DNA of 64,000 bases from Lucifuga dentata (GCA_014773175.1 VXCM01005012.1:1-64000); one strand, 5' to 3'. Numbered from the stretch's first letter, positions 14,674 through 29,657 are shown. Numbers and translations are program-made. Notes: generated by a model not told the origin, from the letters alone.

Positions 14674-15101
14674 TATTATAAAAAGAACATCCAAAAACTT
14701 ACAAATCTTACTTCCTCTGAGGTGACATCATGGTGGACCCTGTATCCAGTCCCATTGTCACGGGGGTCGTGACCTTTGCCCTGACCTTTGCCCTGGGCAT
14801 GGTTGGTGTAGTAGTGGACGAAGCGGGAGCGGCGGACCACCAGGTGAAGCATGANCCTGGGCATGGTTGGTGTAGTAGTGGACGAAGCGGGAGCGGCGGA
14901 CCACCAGGTGAAGCATGAAGCAGAGCGTCTCCATGGCGATGGAAACCAGGAAGAAGATGAGCGTGTTCCTCCTCTCGTCTGTGATCAGCAGCTTGGTGAA
15001 GATTCGAGAGAGGGAGATGATCACACCAGCTGTACCTGGAGGAGAGAGAGAGAGAGAGAAGAAAGATGAAGAAGAGTAATTTCCTGAATTCTGTGTGTGT
15101 G

Positions 15102-15147
<46 letters not shown>

Positions 15148-18100
15148 CACTCTCTCCGGTCATCACCCCCTGTGTGTACCTCTTAGGCAGCATCCCCATG
15201 TAACCATAGAAACTGGACTGCTGCACTGGGGGGTTAATGGGAAAATGGTTATAAGTTATTACAGTCTAATAGACACACGCACGCACACACACACACACAC
15301 ACACACAATTTCTAAACTTTAACAATAAGAGAGAAACCAAAGTCTCACCTCATGACCTCAACCAATTAAAGGACAATACTGTCAATTTTGCATGTTAGTG
15401 TCCAATAAATACAACTTGTTACATAACTGACAACCATTTCCCAACATATAAGTGGAGCGTTAAATATTAGAATTGTTTTTCCTACCATCCAGGCGGACAC
15501 TGGTTTCAATTCATTCCAGTACGCTACTACAAAGCGTGGTTGAGATAAGTCATCAATCAATCAATCACAGCAAATGCTGTGTCCATTAAATGTTTTGTCA
15601 AAATAACTTTATTTAATCGATCCAAAAAGAACTGCACAAAACACAAATGTATGCCTCCGCCAGGAAATATAGTCCCAGAAGAAGATGGCTTTTGCTGAGA
15701 AATTAAAAACAGCCACCCTTTCTACATTTGCAAATACGTATTAGAATAATAACTTTATAATAATAAATTTATTTGTATAGCGCCTTTCGAAACAGAGTCA
15801 CAAGGTGCTTAACAATATAGCCGAGCTTAACACACACACAGTAAATTGACAGTTTAAAACAATTTAAGCCACACCATAAAACAATGAAAAATAAATAAAA
15901 TAAATAAAGTAATAAAATAAGATAAGCAGATAATAAGACACAGTTAGGGGAAAGATACGATAAAAATAGGTCTTCAGACAGGTCTTATAAGAAGATACTG
16001 AGTGAGCCAGTCTGAGGTCCTCCGGCAGGGAATTCCAAGATTTAGAGGCACGAATAGCAAAAGCATGGTAACAAGGCTTGATAGAAGGCGAAACATTCAA
16101 TTTTACTGTGGCGTATCACCTGAACATTTAATTTTGAATGATTATGGGATTCGGTAAAATAACAGGAAACCTAAAATACGGTTTAATGATTTGGAAATTG
16201 CTTGCCAGTAATGTAAAGTGTATGTGGATAATATGGGCTTAAACATGCAAAATCACCAGTATAGTCCTTTAAAATCCACTGTTATAAACTATAAACAAAA
16301 GACGAGAAAATGAATTTCAGTGGAAAATCACATTATTGACAAAACAGGAAATAAAAGATGACTAAAGGATGAGAATGTGAAGGAATGAACTGTGTTTATA
16401 ATCTGCTGCTGCTACTTGTTCACTTTTGACACTTCTGGTGAATAAGATATTGAACGTAGCACCTCCATCGCCTCCAGGCTTCACATTTTTACATATTTTA
16501 TATCCATTCATCCCAAAGCGGGTGCTGCAGGACCCTTGGGTGGCATAGGGACTCGCCAAGGTTTGTCGAGATTTGCTCATTTCCATTTTCTTGTTGTGTT
16601 TATTTGACCTCTAATGAAGTTTCCACACATAAAACTAGGCTACTGCATCATATATACTGTATATTACTATGTAATGCATCATATTTTTAGTATTTTCTGT
16701 TTCTGTTATGTTACTGCTGATAAACCTGGAGAATCCCATGCATAAATACTTTTTTAAACTAGTATATGCATGAGCTTTAAAGGACCATACCACTCATTTT
16801 GCATGTTTCAGCCTAATATATTCAATTTTCATACATGTAACGTTACTGACAATCATTTCCCAAAGCATACTACTGGAATGGTGAATTAAAAATGTTTTTC
16901 CCTACCTTCCAGACCTCCAATGGTTTCAGTTCATTCTGGTACACTATTAAAATCAACTTGTTGATACTTGAAACGTTCTTGGGATAGGTAATCCATCATC
17001 ATGAACAAGATGTGTATTCAGGTTTTTTTTAAAAGCTACGTAATTTTAGCGTTTAAGTGCAATAAAAAGAGCAGAGTGATCTGAAAATGCTTCCTTTTGT
17101 CAGTTCTTCACTGCAGCACTTGAATGCACCACTAGGAAGCATTTAATGAGCATTTGAATGAACTGAAACCAATGGAGGTCTGGAAGGTAGGAAAAACATT
17201 TTTAATTCACCGTTCCAGTAGTATGCTTTGGGAAATGACTGTCGGTAACGTTACATGTATGAAAATTGAATATATTATATTAGGCTCAAACATGCAAAAT
17301 GACCAGTATGGTCCTTTAATGATTACTATTCAATTTGACTTTATTTTTTATTTTTCCTTTTTTAATTTTTTTCCTTCTCTTCTTTTTTTTTTTTTTTTTN
17401 TTTTTTTTTTTTTTTTGACTTTAATTAATTTGACTTTAATATCTAGCGATTTCTCAATACATCTCAAAGTCTCAGAAATGAAACCATGAACCGTGTCTGA
17501 TACATTTTGAGTCACTTATGGTCATTTGCACATGAAATGAAGTGTTGTGCTGCTAAATTCACGTGGAATTCTAAGCATTTGAGAAAAGCTATAAAAAGCT
17601 CCTGTTTAAATATGCATTTAAACGTACGGCTTGGACTAATGTGACATTAGCTACAGTGCTACATGTCAGAGTAATGGAGCATGATTTCATACGTGCGTGT
17701 CCAGGTACACGGCAGTAAGAAATAATGATGTGCAAGAACGATCTGTCAGAATGAAAAGGCCTAAAAGAAACGCTGATGCATCTCAGTGCTCTATCTGCTG
17801 CAGAACAGTAACATCTAAAAACAGTCAAACACAAACAATCTGCACAATCTAACAATAAAGCCTGAAATGTTCCGCTTTTGGAGGTTTGGAGTCAACTCTG
17901 CACATATATATCTCCTTATGTGCATCTGTGTTTATATTAACTGCATTTACTGTGTACAGTGTATAGTCAGAAGGAAGGAAGGAAGGAAGGAAGGAAGGCC
18001 ATTCAAGGAGAGGGAATCTCTCTCTATAAATGGCCTCTCTGAAGCTTCCTTCCATTTTTTCCCTTATACAGTGCCAGGAAAAAGTATTTTCCCCGTTCCT

Positions 18101-21100
18101 GATTTTTTCTACTTTTGTATATGTATCTCATACTAAATTGTTTCAGATCCTCAAATATAATGTAACATAAAACAAAGGTAACCTGAGTAAACACAAAATA
18201 CAGTTTTTAAAAGATCCTTTCATTTATTGAAGCAAAAAAGTTATCCAGCACCACCTGGGCCTGTGTGAAGAAGCTACTAAATCCTCTCATCTACCAAACT
18301 TTACAGACAATTGGGTTCAGATAGACTAGACACACCCAGACTCGGTCATGGATGGATGGATGGACGGATAGATAGATAGATAGATAGATAGATAGACACT
18401 GTACAGCAGAAACTCCATTGAAACTGCTAAATGCAGCCAAACTTAGCAAACATGTTCATCATCTCATCAACTACTAAGAAAACAAAAATTACACTGGTCG
18501 GCCTGATGGGGGCGCTGTAATAACCACTTATACATTTTGGCTTATAACTTTGGACCCGTAACAGATACACTCAAAATTCTTTTTTCCTTGGATTTCTTGG
18601 GTCTACACACATTCATACATACAGACCACGCCCATTTCCGCCATTTTGGATATTGGCCAAAACCAACGGACATTTTGTTTTAAGAATCTGAGAGACCGTT
18701 CAACATACAGCAACAAAACTTCACAAACGTTATCATCTCATCCACTGCTAAGAAAACAAGACAAGTACGTTTATGAATTACTGTGAATTATATATATTAC
18801 ATTATTTTCTAATGGACCAATTGACTGTAATGTGTTTTATAGGTTAGATGCTATTAGCAGAAACTCCATTAAAAATGCTAAATGCTCATTAAATACAAAT
18901 CAATCAACTGTGTATAAGATGATGATGTACACTTTATGCTAAAGCTCATTATGATAACATGTATCATTCATGAGTTATTATGCATTATATAATACAAAAA
19001 TAACTATAATTCTCAATCAACTAAACTTGATTTTATATCTCACACACCATGCAAACTTTCAACATGCTCAATACTGCATGCTGATCCACTACATATAACT
19101 TTACTATGTTGGCCTATACACTTAATGTTATTAGGACTTATATTGTGGCAAAATCCTAAAGTAGCTCATTAACGAATGCTAAAAATCTGCAATACAATCA
19201 TGCTGCTCAGCACAGCAATGACACGCATTTTCTTCAGGAAATGCAAATTTTAAAAATCCCCATTTGGTGATCCCCACAGTGATCTTCTGTAGCAGTTTAT
19301 AGCAGTCTGAGAATAATGCTATCCACTAGCCACTGTTTCAAGTAGTAGAAGCTCGTAGTGCTAATGCTGCTAGTGGGTCGTGCTAGCAGTATTAGTCTTG
19401 TTACGAAGATCAAATTAAATGATCATGACCCACTGCCGCTTTTCTATTAGTGTGCTCACACTTTTTGTCATAAAGAAAGTTGGAAAAAAGGCATAAAGCA
19501 GAGAGCAAAAGCATCTGTAGTCACTCCAATCAAGAATTTGTATTTCTGTGATCTCTAATTTTCCTTCTCTATGACATCTTGTTCTATTCACATTAAAGCA
19601 CATCATAGATATAACAACATTTGTGTGTTGTATTCAGGAGTTGTATTGAAGAGACTTAACAAGACCCAAATAATAAACACAAAGAAACTAAACAGAGATG
19701 GATGAGGCAATCAAGACAGAGGCACTAATCCAGGATCCTAGCGCCCTGCTGCAGAGACAGACAGACTAACTGCATGCTGAGGACCAGCACCAAGCCTCAG
19801 AGAGCCAGAAGAGTCTTAGCAACAACGCGACAGTGATCATGAAACAAGCCTTCAAACAAAAGTCCAGCATCTTCAAGACCTGCATGAAGAAGTCTGGCTT
19901 GTTCAAGTCCATGTACCATAAAAACAGCATCAAAGAGGACAATGCCAAGAAATGGCTGACACATCTGAGGCACAGAATATAATTCCGGATCGTACCACCC
20001 AGCTCCAGAGACAGAGCTGAATGCTGAGCAGCACTACCAGGCCTCAGAGACAGAGAAGGCTCTTCATGCTGAAACAAAGAACATGAAGGAAGCCCTCAAA
20101 ACCCAGGTCATGATGCATGAGAGGGAGAAAGAACGTCAAGCAGAAATAGAAAGCATGAAAGAAGCCTTCAACGATGAGTCTCATTCAGCTTCAGGTCTGC
20201 AAAAGGGAGGAGGCTCCTTGTGCTGAAACAGAGCTCATGAAGGAAACCCTCAAAAACCAAAAGACCATTCAGCTCAAGGCCTCTGGACAACTGTGCCTTG
20301 CTCAAGTGCATATTGCACTATCAGCGCATCGAAGAAGAGGATATGGGTGACACAATTCATCCTCATAAAATCCATCTGTAAAGACAGAGTTGTGTGCTGA
20401 GGAGCAGCACCAGGCCTCAGAGAGGGAGAGGGCTCCTTATGCTGAAATAGTGCACATGAAAGAAGCCCTCAAAAACCAGAACACCATTCACCTGAAGGCC
20501 TGGGAGAATAATATGAACCTCCAGGACATGGTAGACAGGTCAGAGAACATATCCAACCCTGTTTTACTAAAGATGGCAACCATGTCTCAGGCAGAAACAG
20601 AGAGTCAGGCACTTACCGAAGAAGTCCAGAAATAGAAAGTTGCGTGCTGAGGAGCAGCGCATAACTACTGCAAGAACTGAAGGTCTTTGTGTTCCAACTA
20701 AGACTATGGAAGAAATCGTGAAAAAGCATAAAGTCATCAAGAAACAGAAGAAAACCCAGCTCAGAGAGCAGAACAGCACCCTGATGCAGAAGAAGGTAGT
20801 GTCTGATAAAGGGAACGATTGCCATAAACCATTTAAGAAAAAAGAAAGAATAAATAAAACTGCACCATACCTATTTCCCCTCAAGTAAAAAGCCTGGGTG
20901 TCATCCTGGACAGCACACTCTCCTTCACTCCCCATATAAACACTATCTACCAGACTGCCTTCTTTCACATCCAAAATATTGCCAGACTTTGCCTAGCCCT
21001 CACACAGCACAGCAGGAAGTCTTGGATAACGCCCTGGTCTCATCCCGCATTGACTACTCATCCTGCATCTCATCTCGCCATCCTGTCTGGAATCCCCAAC

Positions 21101-21997
21101 TAACTCCTTCACCGACTTCAACTCATTCAGAACTCTGCTGCCAAGATCTTCACACAAACCAAGTCCACTGCTCATGTCACATCCCTGATCATTCGCTCTA
21201 CTGGCTCCCTGTGCCACACCAGACTGACTTTAAAATGATTCAAAGCTCTTCATAAACTTCTCCTCACAGACCTCCTACAGGCCGACACTCCCTGCCACTC
21301 CCTACGATCCTCATCAGCAGGTCTACTCTCGGTTCAGGACTTCAATCTCACCACCATGGGTGGTGACAGGGCCTCCTCTCTCTGCTCCCAGACTCTGGAA
21401 CTCTCTCCTTCTCCACATCCATCAACTGGACTCTATTACACAATTCAAATCTGCCCTCAAAACTCACTTTAAGCTGCTTATCTCCTCTGAGTCTGTCGTC
21501 TCTATGACTATCTGAATACTGTTTTATCTCTGACTTTATTTTGTTTATTGTCCCTTGCTGCTTCTAATTTTTGTGAGCGACCTTGAGTGCCTTGAAAGTC
21601 GCCTTTAAATATAATGTGTTATTATTATTATTATTAATATCAACTATACCAAGAACTCCTCTAATGGTCTTCGCTGCAGGCATTCAGAGAGCTGCTCTGA
21701 ACGACATCACTGCGTCACTCCCGTTTTTGTCTTAGTTACCTGTTTATTTTGTTCAGTTATTACTAATAAAGTGCTTTAAAATGTGACTGAGCTATTTTTC
21801 ATAGTTTTCTATGGAGCCAATTATCACTACACTGTAACTGCACTGTAGACTATTTTATTTTATTTTTTATCTTATCTTACTCATCATTTATGATGCTTTA
21901 TTTAGCTTTATTTATTTATTTATTTTTATCCTTTATTTATCCAGGGGTAGTTCACTGGGCATTGAATGCTCTTTTGCAGGAACACCCTGCTCACACA

Positions 21998-22036
<39 letters not shown>

Positions 22037-22270
22037 TCACACATTCACACCAGGAATCCGCCCAGTACAACACAGGCTTCTCTGCTGGCCACTGAGCAGC
22101 ATACGGAGCTTCATATTATTATTTTTATTGTTACCTGTGCATCCAAAGGCCACCACACCCACTGACACCAGGTTGATGATGTAAGCCTGCCCAGTGGTGA
22201 ACTTTGCCAGCCACACGTCAAACATGCTGACGAAGACCAGCGGCCCCAAGGCTAAGATGTAACCTGCAGA

Positions 22271-22308
<38 letters not shown>

Positions 22309-24556
22309 TCTGATTTTTTCTCCACAGCAGACAACACACTTCAGAATCACTTCCCAAAGATGCATTTGCAGCTATTTTAAGTTGCAGAGGTGCTGGAGTG
22401 GCTCTAACATTCACCAAGTAAGTGTGAACATATTCAAACATACATTTTTTTAAAGCTTTTTTTTTTTCCCAGAGCTTGAAAAAGATTTTTTTCCCTCTAC
22501 ACTGGACAGGCTGGACAGCTTTCGCATTTTTATAAGGTTCGTCTCCTGCAGCACAGTACGTTCTCCAGACTCTCTTTCTGCAGAGACTCCAGGAAGACTT
22601 CGGAAGCCAGAATGTAGATGTGACATGATGAACAATGTTTTCAGAAATAACCTGGAGCACATCTGAACATGCGTTTCAGTATCTACTGTCATACCCAAAA
22701 TATATACTACAGGCTGAGGTCACCCCCAGATTTAAAAAAAAATCATCAATACACCGTTTGTTTTACAATTTATTGCACAGGAAATGACAAAAAATATATA
22801 AAATAAATGTAACTAATTAGTTTTCAAGAAGAATTAGTCAACATTTCTCACATCATGTAGCCACTCTGGCTACAGAAATGATGTTTAATGAAGACATCAG
22901 TCTGTATTAGCTCAGCACTCCTGTTGTGTTCCAACTCCCTGCTGATGTGTTTTAACATTCTGGTCAATAGCTGCTGCCTTCTCCCACATCATTTTGGATT
23001 AACGTGCTGCACAGTCTGCTCATGCTGCTATTCTGCATGTAAAACATGGGGGGGGGGGNGGGGGGGGGGGGGGCGGAGATCTGTAGACTTGGTCCAAGTT
23101 AAGGGAATTAAGAAGAAAGAGAATTACCATTCCATCCTTCAAAGACACGTGATTCCATCTGGTTTATGAATTATTGGTCAAAATTTCATTCTTCAACAGG
23201 AAACGATCCAAAATATTCATCAGAATGATGCCAAAATTACATCCATTCAAAAGAGAAGCAAAAGGTTTTAGAATTCTGACTTGGCCAGAGGAGGTTACTG
23301 TGACAAAACTAAAGTCTGAGTCTGAAATGACTTCAAACTGCTTTGATGTGACTAATTCTTATTGAAAACTAATTAGTTACTTATTTTTTTTAATATATTT
23401 TTTTATCATTTCCTGTGCAATAAATTGCAAACAGTGTATTGATGATTTTTTTTTTTTTTTAANTTTTTTTTTTTTTTTAATCTGGGGATGACCTCAAACT
23501 TCTGGCCTGAAGTGTGACAAAGTCTGTTCGTGTAAAAAATATTTTGAGAGATTCAGAAAAGAAAACTGGAGATGATGCAAGACACAAACATCAGCAAAAA
23601 CAACATCAACAACAAAAAAAAAAAGATCCACATTCTTGGAAAGCAGCCTCTTGCCATCTGGAAAGGAAAACTTCTTTTAAAACAATTTAGGAGTAAAAAA
23701 TGCAGGGAAGGATTATTCTGGTGTGTATTTTATCTTTTCTTTTATCTACAGTAAATTAACACTATTTGTCCATTTTGCACTGTAAACCACTCTGTTAAGC
23801 CTCAACGATCATAGAATTTTCTTAATTTGAATATCTGAATGTCTTCCGAACTGGAATTTTTCCACTAATCGTCTCCGTCCGTGAGGCATGGAAAGGTTAA
23901 CGACTTCCTGTCTGACTTACCCACGGTGATCCTGGTGTGCATGCTGAGTCTCTCCACCAGTACATTGTTGAGGATGACAGCCAACAGCGCCACCAGGATG
24001 TATGTCAGACTCATATCAAACACTATGGATGACCCTGAAACACACACACGCACACACGCACGCACGCACACACACACACACAGATACAAAGTTCATGATT
24101 TCTGGAAGTTCGACGTGAATTTATATTAGAGTACACAGTGTGTACGTGTGTGTGTGTGTGTGTGTGTGTGTTACATGGACATTGGCTTCATTCATGTTCA
24201 TCCATGTTTATACCTTCAAACTTGTGATGCAGGTAGTCTACGTCAGTGATGAAGCTGTTGTAAGGCAGCAGGAAGCCCACTCCAGCCAATAGCATCGCAA
24301 AGTAGATGCCATGGTAACGGTCGTCAGGGATCGGCTCCTCGAAGTCTGAGCAGCAAGGAAGGAAGGAGAGGAGTCAAGAGTTTGACAATTAGGAGTAGAC
24401 TGTAAAATCACATAAAGAGTGGAGAAAAATAAGGTAAAACCCAAAGTTATTTGATCTCCATTAAAGCTAACAGAGATGAATGAAGCTGTAGTGTTTGTAT
24501 GTATTTATAACCTCCTCTTCTTCCTCCTCCTCCTTATGTTAGGGAGCATTACTGAT

Positions 24557-24587
<31 letters not shown>

Positions 24588-27500
24588 GAGGCAGCAGATT
24601 TTGTTTCATGGCTGAAGTGTGACGTTCAGCTTCTTTACATAATCCTAATCCTGTGATCCTACGAGTGACATCATAAAATCTATTTCTGAAGAGTTTGGTT
24701 TTAAAGGAAACTACAAAGAGAACATTTGAGTCGATTATTACAGCGAATCCTTAATGTCATTTGTTACTATGGCAACTATGATTGATGATTTCTATTCCCA
24801 TTCGTCTGTTTGGGTGCAAACATGTGGAAAGTGAATTAATTATTCATAATTTAGTTGATTTTGACAGTCAGCCCAGTGTAACTCAGCCTTCAGACTCCAG
24901 TTACATAACCATAATTAATCCAGATGCAGTCAAATCCACCATGCACTGACCTACGCCATTTGGCAATGATTGAAATGAATAATAAAATGAACAGAATTTG
25001 ACTAAAGTTAATACCTTTTAATGATTTTTTTCTTTACAGGTTACTTAGATTACTCCATTGATATCTGATGTGTAACAAACTTTTTTAATGGAGTTGATGT
25101 AAAGCCAAGGGTGGCCATTGGGGGGGGGGGGGNGGGGGGGGGGGGGGTATGGCCACCACATTTAATTGCTGGTCACCTCAACTGACGAGCTCATACGCTC
25201 ATACAAATCTCATGTTACCACTGATTTTGTTTGAGGTATGATTCCATTAATATAAAATATGTCCTACACATTAATGAAACAGCATATTTACAGTATCATT
25301 ATCAGCTATTAATTCATATTTATTATTTACCTTTGGTTTGTTGGTTGTAATACATTCAAATTGGAATTGGATGGGCTAATTAATGAGCCCTGGGTTGATT
25401 TCAAAGCTAGGTAAAGCCATCCAGTGTTAGTAAAGAAACTATATGCTGATGTGTGGATAGATATTTTTGTTTTTAATTGTGTAACATGGATTTGGATTGT
25501 CAAATTGCTGATAAAATCTTCCAGATTATATTCTTCTTTTTTAAATACTTTTTAATAATGTTTCCATTATTTGTTGAGCTGAATATGTGGATTACGGACA
25601 GAACAGCTGAAATTATTTTTACATAAAACACAAGTCAAATGTCGATCAGCAGAGCTAATAAGAATCAGATTTATAGTTAAAAACGGCCTCTGCATTAGAC
25701 CCGTCAGGCCCAGAGGCAATTTACGAATTGGGCCAGGCTTCAGGCTGAATTTCACAACCCTGGCTCAGGCTCTTTTTTTTTCCTCCTCTCTCCACTCACA
25801 TCATAACACGCCTCCTGATGCTGCCTCACAGGTTGGCGCTCAGAAACTGCAGCATCGCTTTTCTGAACGCTGCAGCAGCAGCTGACAGCCGCTACTTTTA
25901 CTTTGAAAAGAGCCAAACTTCCGGTNTTTCTGAACGCTGCAGCAGCAGCTGACAGCCGCTACTTTTACTTTGAAAAGAGCCAAACTTCCGGTTCTGATGA
26001 TATCTGGTTCATAATGAAGCTGAAGTCTTTGGCTGGCCTGAGGACCTCATAACTGGATTTTTTTTTTTTTTTTTTTTTTTGTCGAATTCAGAAACTTTTT
26101 TTCATTGTTCATTCATAGTTCATATTTCTTTAAGGTAGGCCATGTTTCTTTAATGTAAAATATTTTTTTTGTTTTTTTTTTCAATTTTGTATTTGCCACT
26201 TTTGGGATGAGTGTTTTTTGTTTTTTTTTTAATTCTTTTCATTTTCCTCCTTTTCAACAGACTTGACATTTTTGGATTTTTTGTGACAAAGTGCCGGAGA
26301 CCATAAAGTTTTTTTCTACATTCTTTGATGATTCATTCATGTTTTCATTCATGTGTTATTTATGTTGTGTTATTTGCCGCATCTTTCGTTAATAAAACGC
26401 TTTCTATCTTTCTTTCCGGTTTCTGTCTTTATGGTTGCCACATTGATCAAGCTGGATGCTGAAGTGTGCGGTTTAGTGGGTTTGAACTTCTGAATAGCCT
26501 ATAAACACTTCAAGCTTATGTAATTTAAAAAAAAAAAAAAAANAAAGGACCATACCACCATTTTGCATGTTTGAGCCTAATATATTCAATTTTCATACAT
26601 GTTACGCTAATCATTTCCCAAAGCATATTACTGGAATGATGAATTAAAAATGTTTTTCCTACCTTCCAGACCTCCATTGGTTTCAGTTCATTTTGCTATT
26701 AAAATCAACTTGTTGATACCTGAAACGTTCTTGGGATAGGTAATCCATCATTGTGAACAAGACGTGTATTCAGGTTTTTTTGAAGTTTTATAATTTTAGT
26801 GTTTAAGCGCAATAAAAAGTGCAGAGTGAATGTATGTCTCCACCGGGGAATATAGTCCCAAAAGAAGAACTGCATTTATTGAAAAATTTAAATGACCATG
26901 ACTTCATAAGGCTGTGTAACTATTAGCAGGAGAAACATTGATTTTTAAGATGGGTGTATCGCTTGAATATTTGAATTTGAAAGATTAAAAGGTTTTGCAA
27001 AATATCAGGAAAGCTGAAATACAGTTTTATCCTTTGGGAAATGATTGTCAGTAACGTAACATGTATGAAAATTTAATATATTAGGCTCAAACATGCAAAA
27101 TGGATGGTAAGGTCCTTTAAGTCTAGGGCTTCGGGTTGGGTTCGGACAGAGCTGTGCAGGGCTTGGCCGGGTATGAGGCTAAAACTGGGGTCTTTGCATG
27201 GCTCTACACCACATATGTACTCTTTAAAGGCCCCTCCTAAAACTCCTGCTGTGTTCTGATTGGTTATCTGAATCAGGCCTGAGATGACAAAACATGAATG
27301 CAGACCAAATATTTTCTCGCTAGCTTCATGATACCTGGGTGTGTCTAACTAGATATTCCGGCGTGTAAATTCTGATGTGTTACATGTGGATGGAAACATG
27401 TTACAGAAGTGAGCAACCAATCAAAAATGAAGCTTTCTGGGCAGTTCAAGACCTGTGGCTTTGTCTTACTGGGTGCATTTCTATAGGCGTCGACCTCAAA

Positions 27501-29657
27501 TTTTGCAACTTCACAATACATATTCCCTGTTACAACATAAAAGTGAGGGAAAAATAAAAAGCAGAATAAAATATAATACATATAACAAGTCCTTTGACTC
27601 TCAGGAAGTCATGCAGCTTGTGTTGCAGCTGCAGATTTGTTTGGAATAAGTAGAAGAAGAACTAATTGGTCTGAGGAGCAGCAAAGGCCACGATGGATGA
27701 ACAGACAAAGGCAATAAAGCGTCAGACTTGGAACTCAAATGAAGAGATGCCACAGTGCTCCCCATGACAGATAAATGCATCAGAAACAGAACATTTACAG
27801 GGGTTTTACGGAAAGATTTTCCTTCCTAAAATTCACAGTGGAAGCACAGACTGTCGTGTCACAGCTGAGATATATTCAGTTTTTTCTGTCTCTGTTCTCA
27901 CATCAGAGCTTTTTCTGTCACTGTGGAGATTTCTCCTCATTGTGTTGCCTGTATGCTGACGTATGAAGACTGACAGCTACAAGAAAAGAGAATGAATGAG
28001 GGGGAGAGAGAGAAAGAGAGAAGAGAAGAGAAGAGAAGAGAAGAGAAGAGAAGAGAAGAGAAGAGAAGAGCAGACAATGTTTCTCAGCTCTAGCCTTATA
28101 TCTTTGGTCATTTCTGATTTGATTTAATTTGGCCTTTGTGCGACCTGAGTAGCCAGCAACTCTCTGCTCACGACTGTTACTTGTTTTACACACATACACA
28201 CACACTCACACACACACACACACACACACACATTGCACCAACATGTCAGACTTAAGAGTGGGACCAAATTTCCACCCGATCGGCAGAGCCATTAGTCTGG
28301 CTGACTTTTACTGCGAGATCAGATGGATTTCTGGCCTGTCAGAAATTTTGGCTGACGGCCGATCCAATTAGTGAAAAAGTACCTGAGTGAGCCTGCGTGA
28401 GTGGAGCAGCTCTAGTAACAACAAATCAGGAGAGTGTGTTCAGAAAAAAACACAGCAGATTAAAGAGCTGTGGCAAAGAAACTCTCATTTCTTTTTGTTG
28501 TCAACATAGCACTTTCTTTGTTTTCTCATTTTTAATCCTTCTGTTTCCTCTTCTTGGGGTAACAGCTCATCCAGGGGAGGCAAACCCGCGGCTCTCGAGC
28601 CATATGTGGCTCCAGACCCAGTTCAGTGTGGCTCATATTGTTCCTTTAAGATCGAGACAACACTCATTTCTGCTGATATTATGGATTAAAAAAAACTGCA
28701 GCTGCAATTTTGCAATAAAAAAGATGCAGTTGCAATCTTGCGATCACAGCGCTCAGTGTGGAGGCTGCACTTTTTCCAACCAGCCTAGCCGGTCTGTTAA
28801 TGGCCTGAGTTTGCGACCATGGTGGTTACATCANCTTTTTCCAACCAGCCTAGCCGGTCTGTTAATGGCCTGAGTTTGCGACCATGGTGGTTACATCAAA
28901 GTACAAAACTAAACAAAAGTATGAAGAAGAGCACAGAATGTTTTTACCAGCATGTGAGGATTTATATTTTGTTGTGGAAAGAAATGAAAAATCATTTTGC
29001 CTGTTATGTCAGACGTCGCATTTTAAAGCTTCAAATCTTCAGCGCCATTTTTCCTCTCTGCAGCCTAGCATCAACGACGAGTTTCCCAAAGGTGCTGAAC
29101 TCCACCAGCACAAACTAAATGTAAAATTACAGTTGATAAAGAGATCTGTATTAATGCTTGTTATTTAAAGAATAAGAATAAAGGAGGGGTGTGTGTGCGA
29201 TAAAGGCATCTTGTGGCTCTTTGGAGTAATAGGGCTTTATTTTTTTATTTTTTGGCTCTCTGAGTCTCGGGAATTCACCACCCTGATCTAGTCTGAGGAT
29301 GCATTGTCGCCCTCTACATCATGAGTTACATGTTTTTTCAAGGAAACTTTATTGGATTTGTCCACAGACAAAAGCAAACGTAGGTTTTGTTAACACGGAC
29401 CGTACAGTGTAAGTACCCCCGTCAGGCGTATCGACCTTGCAGAGGTTGGAGCTTTAGCTGTGATGGATGGTTGATTCAGTTGTGCAGCGAAAGAAACCGT
29501 AACACACACAGGAGAGTGTGTTTAGTCTCTGCCTGGTTTTATTCTGCCTTCTACTTGCTGTCACTTAGCAGACTTTACTAGAAATGACTACCAGTATTTT
29601 AAACCAAGACTGAATAAGACAAACCACTGAATTAGTGTCTAGTAACTGAGATCAATA

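Noticed and set aside
14792..14918. Tandem duplication of a PMAT transmembrane segment
   Set aside because: The two copies are identical, meet at a single N, and break the reading frame. The same pattern recurs at many unrelated sites, so it is an assembly artefact.
22037..22660. 207-residue open frame as a separate gene
   Set aside because: Only its central part is coding. It is the fourth coding exon of slc29a4 extended into intron sequence and a (CT)n repeat.
28013..28070. CRISPR-like array
   Set aside because: The regular spacing is a simple pentanucleotide microsatellite with no spacers, in a vertebrate genome.
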